This document shows positions 17,942 to 27,598 of a stretch of DNA of 64,000 bases, in pieces (the first letter of the stretch is position 1; each line of letters starts with the position of its first letter). The DNA is from Pseudomonas sp. Root71 (GTDB lineage: Bacteria; Pseudomonadota; Gammaproteobacteria; Pseudomonadales; Pseudomonadaceae), in contig NZ_LMHY01000027.1 of the NCBI RefSeq assembly GCF_001429045.1, forward strand, positions 310,001-374,000, read 5' to 3'. The notes beneath the pieces are model-generated. The model made no database searches and was not told the origin of the DNA. It saw only the letters and a program-made list of their open reading frames with translations. The position numbers and the translations under genes were made by a program.

Positions 17942-20386
17942 TTGATTCGTCTGCTGAAGTTTTTCGGTTGGTCCATCGTCGCGGTTTTCTGCGGACTCCT
18001 TCTGGGTCTGAGCGGGGCGTACCTCTACCTTAGTCCCGGACTTCCGTCCGTGGAGGCGCTGAGAAGCATCCAGTTGCAGATCCCTTTGCGGGTCTACAGC
18101 AGCGATAACAAGTTGATCGCAGAATTTGGCGAAATGCGCCGTACACCGATCCGTTTCGCCGACATTCCCCCCAACTTCATCAATGCGTTACTAAGTGCTG
18201 AAGACGACAATTTCGCCAACCACTACGGCGTCGATCCGAGCAGCCTGATGCGTGCCGCGACCCAGCTGGTCAAAAGCGGACACATTCAGTCCGGCGGCAG
18301 CACGATCACCATGCAGGTGGCGAAGAACTTCTTCCTGACCAGCGAACGCAGCTTTTCACGCAAGACCACCGAGATCCTCCTGGCCCTGCAGATCGAACGC
18401 CAGCTGACCAAGGACGAGATCCTCGAGCTGTACGTCAACAAGATCTATCTGGGTAACCGCGCCTACGGCATCGAGGCGGCGGCGCAGGTCTATTACGGCA
18501 AATCGATCCGCGATGTCAGCCTGGCGCAGATGGCGATGATTGCCGGCCTGCCCAAGGCGCCGTCGCGCTTCAACCCATTGGCCAACCCGGCGCGCAGCAA
18601 GGAGCGTCGCGACTGGATCCTGGGGCGCATGTACAAGCTCGGGAAAATCAGCGAGGCCGACTACACCGCTGCGGTCAACGAGCCGCTGAACGCCAGCTAT
18701 CACGTGCCGACTCCGGAAGTGAACGCCCCGTACATCGCCGAAATGGCCCGTGCCGAAATGGTCGGGCGTTATGGCAGCGACGCGTATACCGAAGGCTTCC
18801 GCGTCACCACCACGGTGCCGAGCGATCTCCAGGAACTGGCCAACACCGCGGTCCACGAAGGCCTGATGACCTACGATCAGCGCCACGGCTATCGCGGGCC
18901 CGAGTCGCGGCTGCCGGGCAAGACTCGCGAAGCCTGGGCAACCGAGCTGACCAAACAACGCACCATCAGCGGCCTGGAACCGGCCATCGTGACCCTGGTC
19001 GACAAGAGCGGCCTGCAAGTGCTGACCCGCACCGGCCAGGAACACGTGAACTGGGACACCATGAAGTGGGCCCGACCGTTCCTGAACACCAACAGCATGG
19101 GGGCCAACCCGAAACAACCTTCGGACGTGGCCCAGGTCGGCGATCTGATTCGCGTGCAGCGTCAGCCTGACAATTCGCTGAAGTTCAGCCAGATCCCGCA
19201 GGCCCAGGGCGCACTGGTATCCCTGGACCCACAGAACGGTGCCATTCGCTCGCTGGTCGGCGGTTTCGCCTTCGAGCAGAGCAACTACAACCGCGCACTG
19301 CAGGCCAAGCGCCAGCCAGGCTCGAGCTTCAAGCCATTCGTCTACGCCGCCGCACTGGATAGCGGCTACACCGCCTCCAGTCTGGTGAACGACGCACCGA
19401 TCGTGTTCGTCGACGAGTACCTGGACAAGGTCTGGCGTCCGAAGAACGACACCAACACCTTCCTCGGCCCGATTCGCCTGCGTGAGGCGCTGTACAAGTC
19501 GCGCAACCTGGTGTCGATCCGCTTGCTGCAAGCGATGGGCGTGGGCAAGACCATCGACTACATCACGCGCTTCGGCTTCAACAAACAGGACCTGCCACCC
19601 AACCTGTCCCTGGCGCTGGGCACCGCGACCCTGACGCCAATGGAAATCGCCACCGGCTGGAGCACCTTCGCCAACGGCGGCTACAAGATCACCCCGTTCA
19701 TCATCGACAGGATCGAAAGCCGCAACGGCGACACGCTGTTCGTCGCCAACCCGCCGAGCGTGCCTCAGGGCGGCGCCGCCAGCGATGGCATTGCCGCGCC
19801 AGCCGTCCCTCAAGCCTTCACCGTCAACGCGACGCCAGGCGAAGCCCCGGGCACTACGCCGATGCCACAAGCACCCGCCGTGGCCGAACGCATCGTTGAC
19901 GGGCGCACCACATACATCCTCAACAGCATGCTTGAGGACGTGATCAAGCTCGGCACCGGTCGTCGCGCGCTAGCCCTGGGCCGCCCTGACATTGCCGGCA
20001 AGACCGGTACGACCAACGAATCCAAGGACGCCTGGTTCTCCGGTTACAACGCCGATTACGTGACGACCGTGTGGACCGGTTTCGATCAACCGGAAAGCCT
20101 GGGTCGCAAGGAATTCGGCGGCACCGTCGCGCTGCCGATCTGGATGAACTACATGGGCGCCGCGCTCAAAGGCAAACCGCCGCATACGCAACCGGAGCCA
20201 GAAGGCATCCTCAGCCTGCGAGTCGATCCGATCAGCGGCCGCGCGGCCAGCCCGGGCACGCCAGGGGCCTACTTCGAGCTGTTCAAGGTCGAAGATACGC
20301 CACCGTCGGGGAACGAACTGGGCAACGGCCTGGCACCTGGCAGCCCGCTGCCAGCGGATGAAGCGGCGCCGATCGATTTGTTCTGA
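17942..20386 (+). CDS. ponA: Penicillin-binding protein 1A (bifunctional transglycosylase/transpeptidase)
   Basis: The 814-residue class A PBP polymerises and cross-links peptidoglycan. Seen: one N-terminal membrane helix (about 5-27), the GT51 domain with catalytic EDDNFANHYGVD, an OB-like insertion, and a transpeptidase domain with SxxK (Ser461-Lys464 in PGSSFKPF), the SRN motif in KSRNLVSIRLL, and KTGTT (Lys687). Translation begins with TTG at 17942: this gives the short cytoplasmic N-terminus usual for the family and no in-frame ATG lies nearby. The Shine-Dalgarno is weak. It is transcribed away from pilM, as in other Pseudomonas. Confidence 0.97.
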   Translation: MIRLLKFFGWSIVAVFCGLLLGLSGAYLYLSPGLPSVEALRSIQLQIPLRVYSSDNKLIAEFGEMRRTPIRFADIPPNFINALLSAEDDNFANHYGVDPSSLMRAATQLVKSGHIQSGGSTITMQVAKNFFLTSERSFSRKTTEILLALQIERQLTKDEILELYVNKIYLGNRAYGIEAAAQVYYGKSIRDVSLAQMAMIAGLPKAPSRFNPLANPARSKERRDWILGRMYKLGKISEADYTAAVNEPLNASYHVPTPEVNAPYIAEMARAEMVGRYGSDAYTEGFRVTTTVPSDLQELANTAVHEGLMTYDQRHGYRGPESRLPGKTREAWATELTKQRTISGLEPAIVTLVDKSGLQVLTRTGQEHVNWDTMKWARPFLNTNSMGANPKQPSDVAQVGDLIRVQRQPDNSLKFSQIPQAQGALVSLDPQNGAIRSLVGGFAFEQSNYNRALQAKRQPGSSFKPFVYAAALDSGYTASSLVNDAPIVFVDEYLDKVWRPKNDTNTFLGPIRLREALYKSRNLVSIRLLQAMGVGKTIDYITRFGFNKQDLPPNLSLALGTATLTPMEIATGWSTFANGGYKITPFIIDRIESRNGDTLFVANPPSVPQGGAASDGIAAPAVPQAFTVNATPGEAPGTTPMPQAPAVAERIVDGRTTYILNSMLEDVIKLGTGRRALALGRPDIAGKTGTTNESKDAWFSGYNADYVTTVWTGFDQPESLGRKEFGGTVALPIWMNYMGAALKGKPPHTQPEPEGILSLRVDPISGRAASPGTPGAYFELFKVEDTPPSGNELGNGLAPGSPLPADEAAPIDLF

Positions 20387-20399
20387 TAGCTGCAAGTTG

Positions 20400-20437
20400 A
20401 AAAGCCCCGCCTTCGAAAGAAGTGCGGGGCTTTTTTT
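20400..20437 (+). terminator. Rho-independent terminator of ponA
   Basis: Stem AAAGCCCCGC (20401-20410) pairs with GCGGGGCTTT and runs into seven Ts, beginning 14 bases after the ponA stop. Confidence 0.95.
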
Positions 20438-20467
20438 GCCTGCCTGTTTTGATATTGACTGATCCGG

Positions 20468-20560
20468 CCTCTTCGCGGGCAAGCCCACAGGAATCAGCGG
20501 CGTATATAAATTCGATGAACACCATCGCCCACTGTGGGCGAGCTTGCTCGCGAAGAGGCC
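20468..20560. repeat. Paired REP element, family A, shortened left unit
   Basis: Inverted pair: CTCTTCGCGGGCAAGCCCACA (from 20470) and TGTGGGCGAGCTTGCTCGCG with flanking AAGAGG (20533-20558). The units share the flank GCCTCTTCGCG, but the left one lacks the middle of the usual palindrome. It lies between the converging terminators of ponA and maeB. Confidence 0.8.
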
Positions 20561-20589
20561 CTCATAGGCGGCGCAAAACTGTCAGGCAC

Positions 20590-20622
20590 AAAAAAGCCCC
20601 GACTCTCACAAGCCGGGGCTTT
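20590..20622 (-). terminator. Rho-independent terminator of maeB
   Basis: On the minus strand AAAGCCCCG (20622-20614) pairs with CGGGGCTTT (20601-20593), loop of 12, followed by more Ts. It starts 21 bases after the maeB stop. Confidence 0.9.
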
Positions 20623-20642
20623 CATTGAATCGCTACAACGGC

Positions 20643-21911
20643 TTAGCCGTTGAACACGTCATCCACGCTCTTGAGCGGGTAGTTCTTCGGATACGGCAGG
20701 GTCGCCACGCCGGTCTCGATCGCAGCTTTGGCCACGGCATCGGAGATCAGGGTGATCAGACGGGCATCCATTGGCTTCGGAATGATGTACTCACGACCGA
20801 ATTCCAGCTTGATGCCGCCGTAGGCGTCGCACACTTCCTGAGGTACTGGCAGCTTGGCCAGTTCACGCAGGGCGTTGGCCGCAGCCACTTTCATTTCTTC
20901 GTTGATGCGCTTGGCGCGAACGTCCAGGGCACCACGGAAGATGAAAGGGAAGCCCAGTACGTTGTTGACCTGGTTCGGGTAGTCGGAACGACCGGTGGCC
21001 ATGATCACGTCGTTACGGGTCGCGTGCGCCAGCTCCGGGGAGATTTCCGGATCAGGGTTCGAGCACGCGAACACGATCGGGTTCGGCGCCATCGACAGCA
21101 GGCCTTCAGCGCTCAGCAGGTTCGGGCCGGACAGGCCAACGAACACGTCAGCGCCTTGCAGGGCGTCAGCCAGGGTGCGCTTGTCGGTCGCGTGAGCGAA
21201 CACAGCCTTGTACTGGTTCAGGTCGTCACGGCCGGAGTGGATCACGCCGGTACGGTCGACCATGTAGATGTTTTCGATGTTGGCGCCCATGCTCACCAGC
21301 AACTTCATGCAGGAGATAGCGGCAGCGCCGGCACCCAGGCAGACGATCTTGGCTTCCGGCAGGGTTTTGCCAGCGATTTCCAGCGCGTTGATCATGCCGG
21401 CGGCGGTCACGATAGCGGTGCCGTGCTGGTCATCGTGGAATACCGGAATATCGCACTGCTCGATCAGAGCGCGTTCGATTTCAAAGCACTCCGGTGCCTT
21501 GATGTCTTCCAGGTTGATGCCACCGAAGGTGATGGAGATGCGCTTGACGGTGTCGATGAAGGCTTGCGGGCTTTCGGAGTCGACTTCGATGTCGAAAACG
21601 TCGATGCCGGCGAAGCGCTTGAACAGCACGCCTTTACCTTCCATCACTGGCTTGGAAGCCAATGGGCCGAGGTTACCCAGGCCGAGAATCGCGGTGCCAT
21701 CGGAAATGACTGCAACCAGGTTGCCTTTGCCGGTGTACTTGTAGGCCAGTTCAGGATCGCGGGCGATCTCGCGTACTGGTTCGGCTACGCCCGGGCTGTA
21801 GGCCAGCGACAGGTCGCGGGCGGTAGCGGTGGCCTTGGTGAGCTCGACACTCAGCTTCCCTGGACGAGGATTGGCGTGATATTCGAGAGCGGCAGTTTTC
21901 AGATCAGACAT
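20643..21911 (-). CDS. maeB: NAD(P)-dependent malic enzyme, short form
   Basis: The 422-residue enzyme decarboxylates malate to pyruvate, supplying pyruvate and reducing power during growth on C4 acids. Seen: SLAYSPGVAEPVREIA, the metal/substrate motif FEIERAL followed by PVFHDDQHGTAIV, and the Rossmann motif CLGAGAAAISCMKLL. E. coli MaeB (about 759) carries a C-terminal phosphotransacetylase domain; this protein ends before it. Cofactor preference cannot be read with certainty. The 182-base upstream gap (21912-22093) has no clear promoter. Confidence 0.93.
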   Translation of the reverse strand: MSDLKTAALEYHANPRPGKLSVELTKATATARDLSLAYSPGVAEPVREIARDPELAYKYTGKGNLVAVISDGTAILGLGNLGPLASKPVMEGKGVLFKRFAGIDVFDIEVDSESPQAFIDTVKRISITFGGINLEDIKAPECFEIERALIEQCDIPVFHDDQHGTAIVTAAGMINALEIAGKTLPEAKIVCLGAGAAAISCMKLLVSMGANIENIYMVDRTGVIHSGRDDLNQYKAVFAHATDKRTLADALQGADVFVGLSGPNLLSAEGLLSMAPNPIVFACSNPDPEISPELAHATRNDVIMATGRSDYPNQVNNVLGFPFIFRGALDVRAKRINEEMKVAAANALRELAKLPVPQEVCDAYGGIKLEFGREYIIPKPMDARLITLISDAVAKAAIETGVATLPYPKNYPLKSVDDVFNG

Positions 21912-22093
21912 TTTGGCATTCCGCTTTTACTGTTGGACAGACTGGTCAGCGAGGATACGCGCCTCGCAAAATCCCCACAAGACTGACCGGTCACCCCTGT
22001 CAAGCGCCCGGCCCTACGACTTTGGGCCAAGAGCCACAGCACACAAGGGCTAGACTGTTCACAATCGACAGAAAAAATGTCTACAATTTTTTA

Positions 22094-22876
22094 TCACTGC
22101 ATCACTTGAAACATCGCCGGGTCGGTCAAGGGCAACATCCAGCGCGCCTGACCTTCTTTCAGTCCGCCACGTCGCGAACGATCCAGCACCCAACCGCGCG
22201 CCTCGATCTGCTTGCCTTCGAGCCGTTCCAGCGAGGCTGCATCGAACCGTCCCAGCAGATTGGGCGCAACCTTCAATACAACCGAATCCTGCAATTCGAT
22301 CCAAACCCCGCCGCGATTGCGTTGAACCTTGCTCACACGACCGCTGAGCACGGCAAAGCCGGAAGTGCTGATCTGCTCCGCCTTCAGTACAGGCGACTGG
22401 CGCCACACACCGAGCCCGGCCTGCCGAGCGCTGTTTTCTGCGGCTTGCTGACAGGCGACCAGATCGACATTCGGTGCCACCGCCACCTGAAACCCCAGGC
22501 CTTCGGCGAGCATTTGCGCTTCGAGGCTGGCGCCATCGGCACCGTAGACATGAGCCAGGGTGCGACCGTAATGGTCTTTGCTTTCTTTGCCGGGCAGCAA
22601 ACCAACCTGCCCGTCACTCGCCGCCACCAGGGCTTCAAGTCGCTTGCGCGCGACCACGGCGAACGGTTCGTCGGAACGGCCATTCTTGCCCAGCTCCGGC
22701 GTGTTCAAGCCGATCATGCGCACGCTGCGGCCATCGCTCAGGCGCAGGGTGTCGCCGTCCACCACCCGCTGCACCGCGACGGGCGTCAGGCCGCCGGGTG
22801 CCGGGCAAAACGCCTGGGCGCCGGATAGCCAAATCGCGGACATAAAAAAGGCGCCCGCGAGGGACGCCTTTTTCAT
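22094..22876 (-). CDS. Secreted thermonuclease (SNase-like) family protein
   Basis: The product from the ATG at 22876 is 260 residues with a signal peptide (1-22, ending SGAQA). The SNase-like domain (about 30-160) shows VVDGDTLRLSDGRSVRMIGLNTPEL (metal-binding Asp and catalytic Arg region), VARKRLEALV, and YGRTLAHVYGADG with the second catalytic Arg; a C-terminal OB-like region follows. Homologues are calcium-dependent nucleases. An in-frame ATG at 22906 would start 11 bases after rpmE, but the signal peptide favours 22876 (or 22882). Its first codons form the hairpin that looks like the rpmE terminator. Confidence 0.85.
   Translation of the reverse strand: MKKASLAGAFFMSAIWLSGAQAFCPAPGGLTPVAVQRVVDGDTLRLSDGRSVRMIGLNTPELGKNGRSDEPFAVVARKRLEALVAASDGQVGLLPGKESKDHYGRTLAHVYGADGASLEAQMLAEGLGFQVAVAPNVDLVACQQAAENSARQAGLGVWRQSPVLKAEQISTSGFAVLSGRVSKVQRNRGGVWIELQDSVVLKVAPNLLGRFDAASLERLEGKQIEARGWVLDRSRRGGLKEGQARWMLPLTDPAMFQVMQ
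22844..22873 (-). terminator. rpmE terminator hairpin embedded in the start of the nuclease gene
   Basis: On the minus strand AAAAAGGCGTCC pairs with GGGCGCCTTTTT (12 bp including one G-T pair, loop of about 5-6), ending in six Ts. It begins immediately after the nuclease start codon ATG (22876-22874), so codons 2-11 of that gene are the hairpin. It is 42 bases past the rpmE stop, the normal place for a terminator. Confidence 0.75.
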
Positions 22877-22917
22877 CAGCATGGAAAAACCGGAACGGCT
22901 TCCCAAGTTGATTGGCC

Positions 22918-23136
22918 TTAGGCCTTTTTCGCGCCGAAAGCACCGAAACGGTCGGCGAAGCGCTGTACGCGGCCGCCAGTGTCCAGAGTCTTCTGCTTAC
23001 CGGTGTAGAACGGGTGGCATTCGTTGCAAACGTCGATCGCCAGGGCTTTGCCGAAGGTCGAACGGGTTTCGAACTTGTTGCCGCAGCTGCAGGTAACAGC
23101 AACTGCCGGGTATTCTGGATGGATATCAGCTTTCAT
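22918..23136 (-). CDS. rpmE: Ribosomal protein L31 (zinc-binding form)
   Basis: The 72-residue 50S protein has MKADIHPEYP at its start and four cysteines (16, 18, 37, 40) that mark the zinc-containing C+ form; the C- paralog used in zinc starvation lacks them. The C-terminal half (GKQKTLDTGGRVQRFADRFG) is typical. The start has a clear AGGAAG-type Shine-Dalgarno just upstream. Confidence 0.98.
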   Translation of the reverse strand: MKADIHPEYPAVAVTCSCGNKFETRSTFGKALAIDVCNECHPFYTGKQKTLDTGGRVQRFADRFGAFGAKKA

Positions 23137-23287
23137 GGTGTCTTCCTCAGGCTAGCGTGCCGCCACCCAACACTATTGTTGAATACCGCACGTAATTAGG
23201 CCGCGGATTCTACCAGACAATCCTGATCACGCAAGCTGTCCCTGAGACCGACCGTCTGCTAGGCTCCCGGCCTCAAGCGCATTCCCA

Positions 23288-23377
23288 TGTGGGAGCGGGC
23301 TTGCTCGCGAAAGCGGTGTGTCAGGCGATAAATGCGTTGACTGACACTCCTTCTTCGCGAGCAAGCCCGCTCCCACA
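23288..23377. repeat. Paired REP element, family A
   Basis: Facing units TGTGGGAGCGGGCTTGCTCG (23288-23311) and its reverse complement (23351-23377). It occupies much of the 295-base rpmE-priA gap, which holds no other recognisable feature. Confidence 0.9.
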
Positions 23378-23431
23378 ATTGATCTGCGTCCACCCCTTCT
23401 TTATGTTGCCTGCTAACCGAGATCCCCCCGC

Positions 23432-25651
23432 GTGCCCGACGCCATTTTGCGCCTCGCCCTGCCTTCGCCGCTGCGCCGCCTGTTCGACTACCGCGCTCCG
23501 GCTGGCGTACTGCGCGCCCAGTTGCACCCCGGCATGCGCCTGCGGGTACCGTTTGGCCGGCGCGAGATGATCGGCATTCTGGTGGAAGTCACCGACACCA
23601 GCGAAGTGCCAGTCGAGAAGCTCAAGCCGGCCCTGGCCCTGCTTGACGCTACGCCACCGCTGCCACCCGCGCTGTTCAAGTTGTGTCTGTGGACGTCCCA
23701 GTATTACCAGCACAGCCTTGGCGACACCTTGAGCTGGGCGCTGCCGGTTTTGCTGCGCCAGGGTGAGCTGGCTGAAGCGCGCCAGGAGCGTTTCTGGTCT
23801 GCCGTGCCAGGGGCAAGCCTCGATGATCCGCGCATCGCCCGCGCCCCGCGCCAGCGTGAAGCCCTGGCCACGCTGGCCCAGCACCCCCACGGCGTCGCCC
23901 ATCAATTGCTGAGCAAACTGATGCTGAGCAAGGACAGCCTGGATTTGCTGCTGGCCAAGGACCTGGTGCAGGTCGAGATCCGCCGGCACGCCCCGGGTGC
24001 ACGCCACGAACACTGGCTGGCGCAACCGGAACTCCCGCTGAACCCGGAGCAGCGCGCTGCCTATGAGGCGATTCGCGCCGGCTTCGACAGTTATCACGCG
24101 TTCCTGCTGGCCGGCGTCACCGGCAGCGGCAAGACCGAAGTTTATCTGCAATTGATCCGCGAAACCCTTGAGGCCGGCAAGCAGGCGCTGGTGCTGATCC
24201 CGGAAATCAACCTCGGCCCGCAGACCCTGGCGCGCTTCGAACAGCGTTTCAATGCCCGGATCGCGCTGATCCATTCGGCGGTCAATGACCGCGAACGCCT
24301 CGAGGCCTGGCTGGCCGCCCGGGACGGTGAGGCCGACATCATCATAGGCACCCGCTCGGCCCTGTTCACACCGATGAAGAACCCAGGCCTGATCATCATC
24401 GACGAAGAGCACGACGGCTCCTATAAACAGCAGGAAGGTTTGCGCTATCACGCCCGTGATCTGGCATTGGTGCGGGCGCGACAGGAAAACATCCCGATTG
24501 TCCTCGGCTCCGCCACCCCTTCGCTGGAAAGCCTGCACAACGCCTACACCGGTCGCTATGGGTTGCTGCGCTTGAACGAGCGTGCCGGCGGCGCCAAACA
24601 GCCGCGCTTCCTGCGTCTGGATGTCAAAAGCCGCCCGCTGGACAGCGGCATTTCCGGGCCGATGCAACAAGCCATCGGCCAGACCCTGGCCGCCGGGCAG
24701 CAGGTCCTGGTGTTCCTCAACCGCCGCGGCTTCGCCCCGACCCTGCTGTGCCATGACTGCGGCTGGATGTCCGAGTGCCAGCGCTGTGATGCGCGGATGA
24801 CCGTGCATCAGCGTTACGGCGAGCTGCGCTGCCACCATTGCGGCTACGTCGAACGCGTGCCGCGCCAGTGCCCGAAGTGCAGCAAGGTCGATCTGCGCCC
24901 CGTTGGCGCCGGCACCGAGCGGGCCGAGGAGCGCCTGGCGATTCTGTTCCCGGACTATCCGGTGCTGCGGGTCGACCGCGATAGCACATCGCGCAAGGAT
25001 GCGATGAACCAGTTGTTCGCGACCATTCAAAAAGGCCAGCCGTGCATCCTGATCGGCACGCAGATGCTTGCCAAGGGTCACCACTTCCCACGGGTGACGC
25101 TGGTGTCGATCCTTGACGCTGACGGCGGCCTGTTCTCCGGTGACTTCCGCGCCAGCGAGCGCATGGCTCAACTGATCGTCCAGGTCGCCGGCCGTGCCGG
25201 TCGCGCCGAAGAGCCGGGCAAGGTGATTATCCAGACACACCTGGCCGACCATCCGCTGCTGATCCAGCTGACCGAGCAGGGCTACTTCGCCTTTGCCGAG
25301 CAAGCCTTGAGCGAGCGACGCGCTGCCGGCCTGCCGCCATTTGCGCACTTGGCGCTACTGCGGGCCGAGGCGCATAAACCGGGCCAGGCCGAAGGCTTCC
25401 TCGATGAGGCTTGCAGCGAGGCGGAGCGTTTGCTGGCCGAGCAGAATCTGACGGGAATCGAGCTACTGGGACCGGTCCCGGCACCGATGGAGCGCCGGGC
25501 CGGGCGTTATCGTGCGCAGCTGTTGGTACAGGCTACGGCGCGGGCACCCTTGCATCGATTGCTGGCCAGTTGGTTGCTGCTGCTGGAGCAGATGCCGAGT
25601 GGACGGGCGGTGCGCTGGTCTTTGGATGTTGATCCGGTCGATTTGTATTGA
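23432..25651 (+). CDS. priA: Primosomal helicase PriA
   Basis: The 739-residue SF2 3'-to-5' helicase restarts stalled replication forks. Seen: the N-terminal 3'-DNA-binding domain, Walker A GVTGSGKTEVY (about 230), DEEH box IIIDEEHDGSYKQQ, and the zinc-binding insertion with four CxxC pairs (CHDCGWMSECQRC and CHHCGY...CPKC) at about 440-490. GTG at 23432 is used; it gives the family N-terminus (PDAILRLALPSPLRRLFDY). Confidence 0.97.
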   Translation: MPDAILRLALPSPLRRLFDYRAPAGVLRAQLHPGMRLRVPFGRREMIGILVEVTDTSEVPVEKLKPALALLDATPPLPPALFKLCLWTSQYYQHSLGDTLSWALPVLLRQGELAEARQERFWSAVPGASLDDPRIARAPRQREALATLAQHPHGVAHQLLSKLMLSKDSLDLLLAKDLVQVEIRRHAPGARHEHWLAQPELPLNPEQRAAYEAIRAGFDSYHAFLLAGVTGSGKTEVYLQLIRETLEAGKQALVLIPEINLGPQTLARFEQRFNARIALIHSAVNDRERLEAWLAARDGEADIIIGTRSALFTPMKNPGLIIIDEEHDGSYKQQEGLRYHARDLALVRARQENIPIVLGSATPSLESLHNAYTGRYGLLRLNERAGGAKQPRFLRLDVKSRPLDSGISGPMQQAIGQTLAAGQQVLVFLNRRGFAPTLLCHDCGWMSECQRCDARMTVHQRYGELRCHHCGYVERVPRQCPKCSKVDLRPVGAGTERAEERLAILFPDYPVLRVDRDSTSRKDAMNQLFATIQKGQPCILIGTQMLAKGHHFPRVTLVSILDADGGLFSGDFRASERMAQLIVQVAGRAGRAEEPGKVIIQTHLADHPLLIQLTEQGYFAFAEQALSERRAAGLPPFAHLALLRAEAHKPGQAEGFLDEACSEAERLLAEQNLTGIELLGPVPAPMERRAGRYRAQLLVQATARAPLHRLLASWLLLLEQMPSGRAVRWSLDVDPVDLY

Positions 25652-25657
25652 AAGGTC

Positions 25658-25730
25658 AAAAGATCGCAGCCTTCGGCAGCTCCTACAGAAACGCGCAATC
25701 CGTGTAGGAGCTGCCGAAGGCTGCGATCTT
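25658..25730. repeat. Paired REP element, family B
   Basis: Inverted units AAAGATCGCAGCCTTCGGCA... (25658-25687) and its complement (25703-25730), spaced by 15 bases. The sequence is unrelated to the GTGGGAGC family. It lies between priA and argS and could fold into one long hairpin. Confidence 0.9.
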
Positions 25731-25860
25731 TGCCTCTTTTGTCACCACACATCCATATCCTGCCTGCTATGGTTGGCAAGCCCGTCTTCGCAACGGATAA
25801 TGCCCAGTTTTTCCACCAGCGCATGATGCGCCGCCGCGCCTGCGGTCGAAAGAGAAGACC

Positions 25861-27597
25861 ATGAAAGACACCATCCGCCAGCTGATCCAACAAGCCATCA
25901 CCCAACTCGTCAACGAAGGTGTGTTGCCTGAAGGCCTGTCGCCGGCGATCCAGGTGGAAAACTCCCGCGACAAGAAGAACGGCGATTTCGCCAGCAACAT
26001 CGCCATGATGCTGGCCAAGCCGGCCGGCATGAAGCCCCGCGACCTGGCGGAAAAAATCATCGCCGCGCTGCCGACTGACGAAAATGTCGCCAAGACCGAA
26101 ATCGCCGGCCCCGGCTTCCTGAATTTCTTCCAGAACACCGACGCCCTGGCCTCGCGCCTGGACGCTGCCCTGGCCGACGCCCACATCGGCGTGCGCAAGG
26201 CTGGCCCGGTGCAGCGCACCGTGGTCGACCTGTCGGCGCCGAACCTGGCCAAAGAGATGCACGTCGGCCACTTGCGCTCGACCATCATCGGCGACGGCGT
26301 GGCCCGTGTGCTGGAATTCCTCGGCGACACCGTGATCCGTCAAAACCACGTCGGCGACTGGGGCACCCAGTTCGGCATGCTGATGGCTTACCTGCAGGAA
26401 AACCCGATCACCAGCGACGAGCTGTCGGACCTGGAGAACTTCTACCGCGCCGCCAAGCAACGCTTCGACGAATCCGCAGAGTTCGCCGACCGCGCCCGTG
26501 GCCTGGTGGTCAAGTTGCAGGCCGGCGACGCCGACTGCCTGGCACTTTGGACCAAGTTCAAGGACATCTCGCTGTCCCACTGCCAGAAGATCTACGAACT
26601 GCTCAACGTCAAACTGACCATGGCTGACGTGATGGGCGAAAGCGCCTACAACGATGACCTGATCAACGTGGTCAACGACTTGAAGGCCGCAGGCATGCTG
26701 GTCGAGAGCAACGGCGCCCAGTGCGTGTTCCTCGACGAGTTCAAGAATGCCGACGGCGACCCGCTGCCGGTGATCATCGTCAAGGCTGACGGCGGCTATC
26801 TCTACGCCACCACCGACCTGGCAGCCGTGCGCTACCGCAGCGGCAAGCTCAAGGCCGATCGCGCGCTGTACTTCGTCGACCAGCGTCAGGCCCTGCACTT
26901 CCAGCAAGTGTTCGCCGTGGCGCGCAAGGCCGGTTTCGTGACCCATCCAATGGAAATGGAACACATGGGCTTCGGCACCATGAACGGCGCGGACGGTCGT
27001 CCGTTCAAGACCCGTGATGGCGGCACCGTGAAGCTGATCGACCTGCTGACCGAAGCCCAGGAGCGCGCCTACACCCTGGTCAAGGACAAGAACCCGGAAC
27101 TTGCCGAAGCCGAGTTGCGCAACATCGCCAAGGTGGTGGGCATCGGCGCAGTGAAATACGCCGACCTGTCCAAGCACCGCACCAGCGACTACAGCTTCAA
27201 CTTCGACCTGATGCTCAACTTCGAAGGCAACACCGCACCGTACCTGCTGTACGCCTACACCCGCGTGGCCGGTGTGTTCCGCAAACTCGGCAAGGACTTC
27301 AGCGAAGTCGACGGCCAGATCGTCCTCGAAGCGGCCCACGAACACGAACTGGCGGCGAAGCTCGCGCAGTTCGGCGAGATCCTGAACAACGTGTCCGAAA
27401 AAGGCACCCCGCACATCCTCTGCACCTACCTGTACGACGTCGCCGGCCTGTTCTCCAGCTTCTACGAGAACTGCCCGATCCTCGCCGCCGATACCCCGGC
27501 ACAAATGCAGAGCCGCTTGCGCCTCGCCGCGCTGACCGGACGCACCCTCAAGCAAGGCCTGGAACTCTTGGGCCTGGAAACTCTGGAGCGCATGTAA
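25861..27597 (+). CDS. argS: Arginyl-tRNA synthetase
   Basis: The 578-residue class I synthetase charges tRNA-Arg. Seen: the N-terminal Add1 domain, the HIGH-type motif APNLAKEMHVGHLRSTIIGD at about 122-140, and a C-terminal anticodon-binding DALR domain (APYLLYAYTRV to the end). It is followed one base after its stop by the SPOR gene, so the two are cotranscribed. Confidence 0.97.
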   Translation: MKDTIRQLIQQAITQLVNEGVLPEGLSPAIQVENSRDKKNGDFASNIAMMLAKPAGMKPRDLAEKIIAALPTDENVAKTEIAGPGFLNFFQNTDALASRLDAALADAHIGVRKAGPVQRTVVDLSAPNLAKEMHVGHLRSTIIGDGVARVLEFLGDTVIRQNHVGDWGTQFGMLMAYLQENPITSDELSDLENFYRAAKQRFDESAEFADRARGLVVKLQAGDADCLALWTKFKDISLSHCQKIYELLNVKLTMADVMGESAYNDDLINVVNDLKAAGMLVESNGAQCVFLDEFKNADGDPLPVIIVKADGGYLYATTDLAAVRYRSGKLKADRALYFVDQRQALHFQQVFAVARKAGFVTHPMEMEHMGFGTMNGADGRPFKTRDGGTVKLIDLLTEAQERAYTLVKDKNPELAEAELRNIAKVVGIGAVKYADLSKHRTSDYSFNFDLMLNFEGNTAPYLLYAYTRVAGVFRKLGKDFSEVDGQIVLEAAHEHELAAKLAQFGEILNNVSEKGTPHILCTYLYDVAGLFSSFYENCPILAADTPAQMQSRLRLAALTGRTLKQGLELLGLETLERM

Positions 27598-27598
27598 G

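Noticed and set aside
22067..22081. GACA-N7-TGTC dyad upstream of maeB as an operator
   Set aside because: Half-sites are only 4 bases and no matching regulator is nearby.
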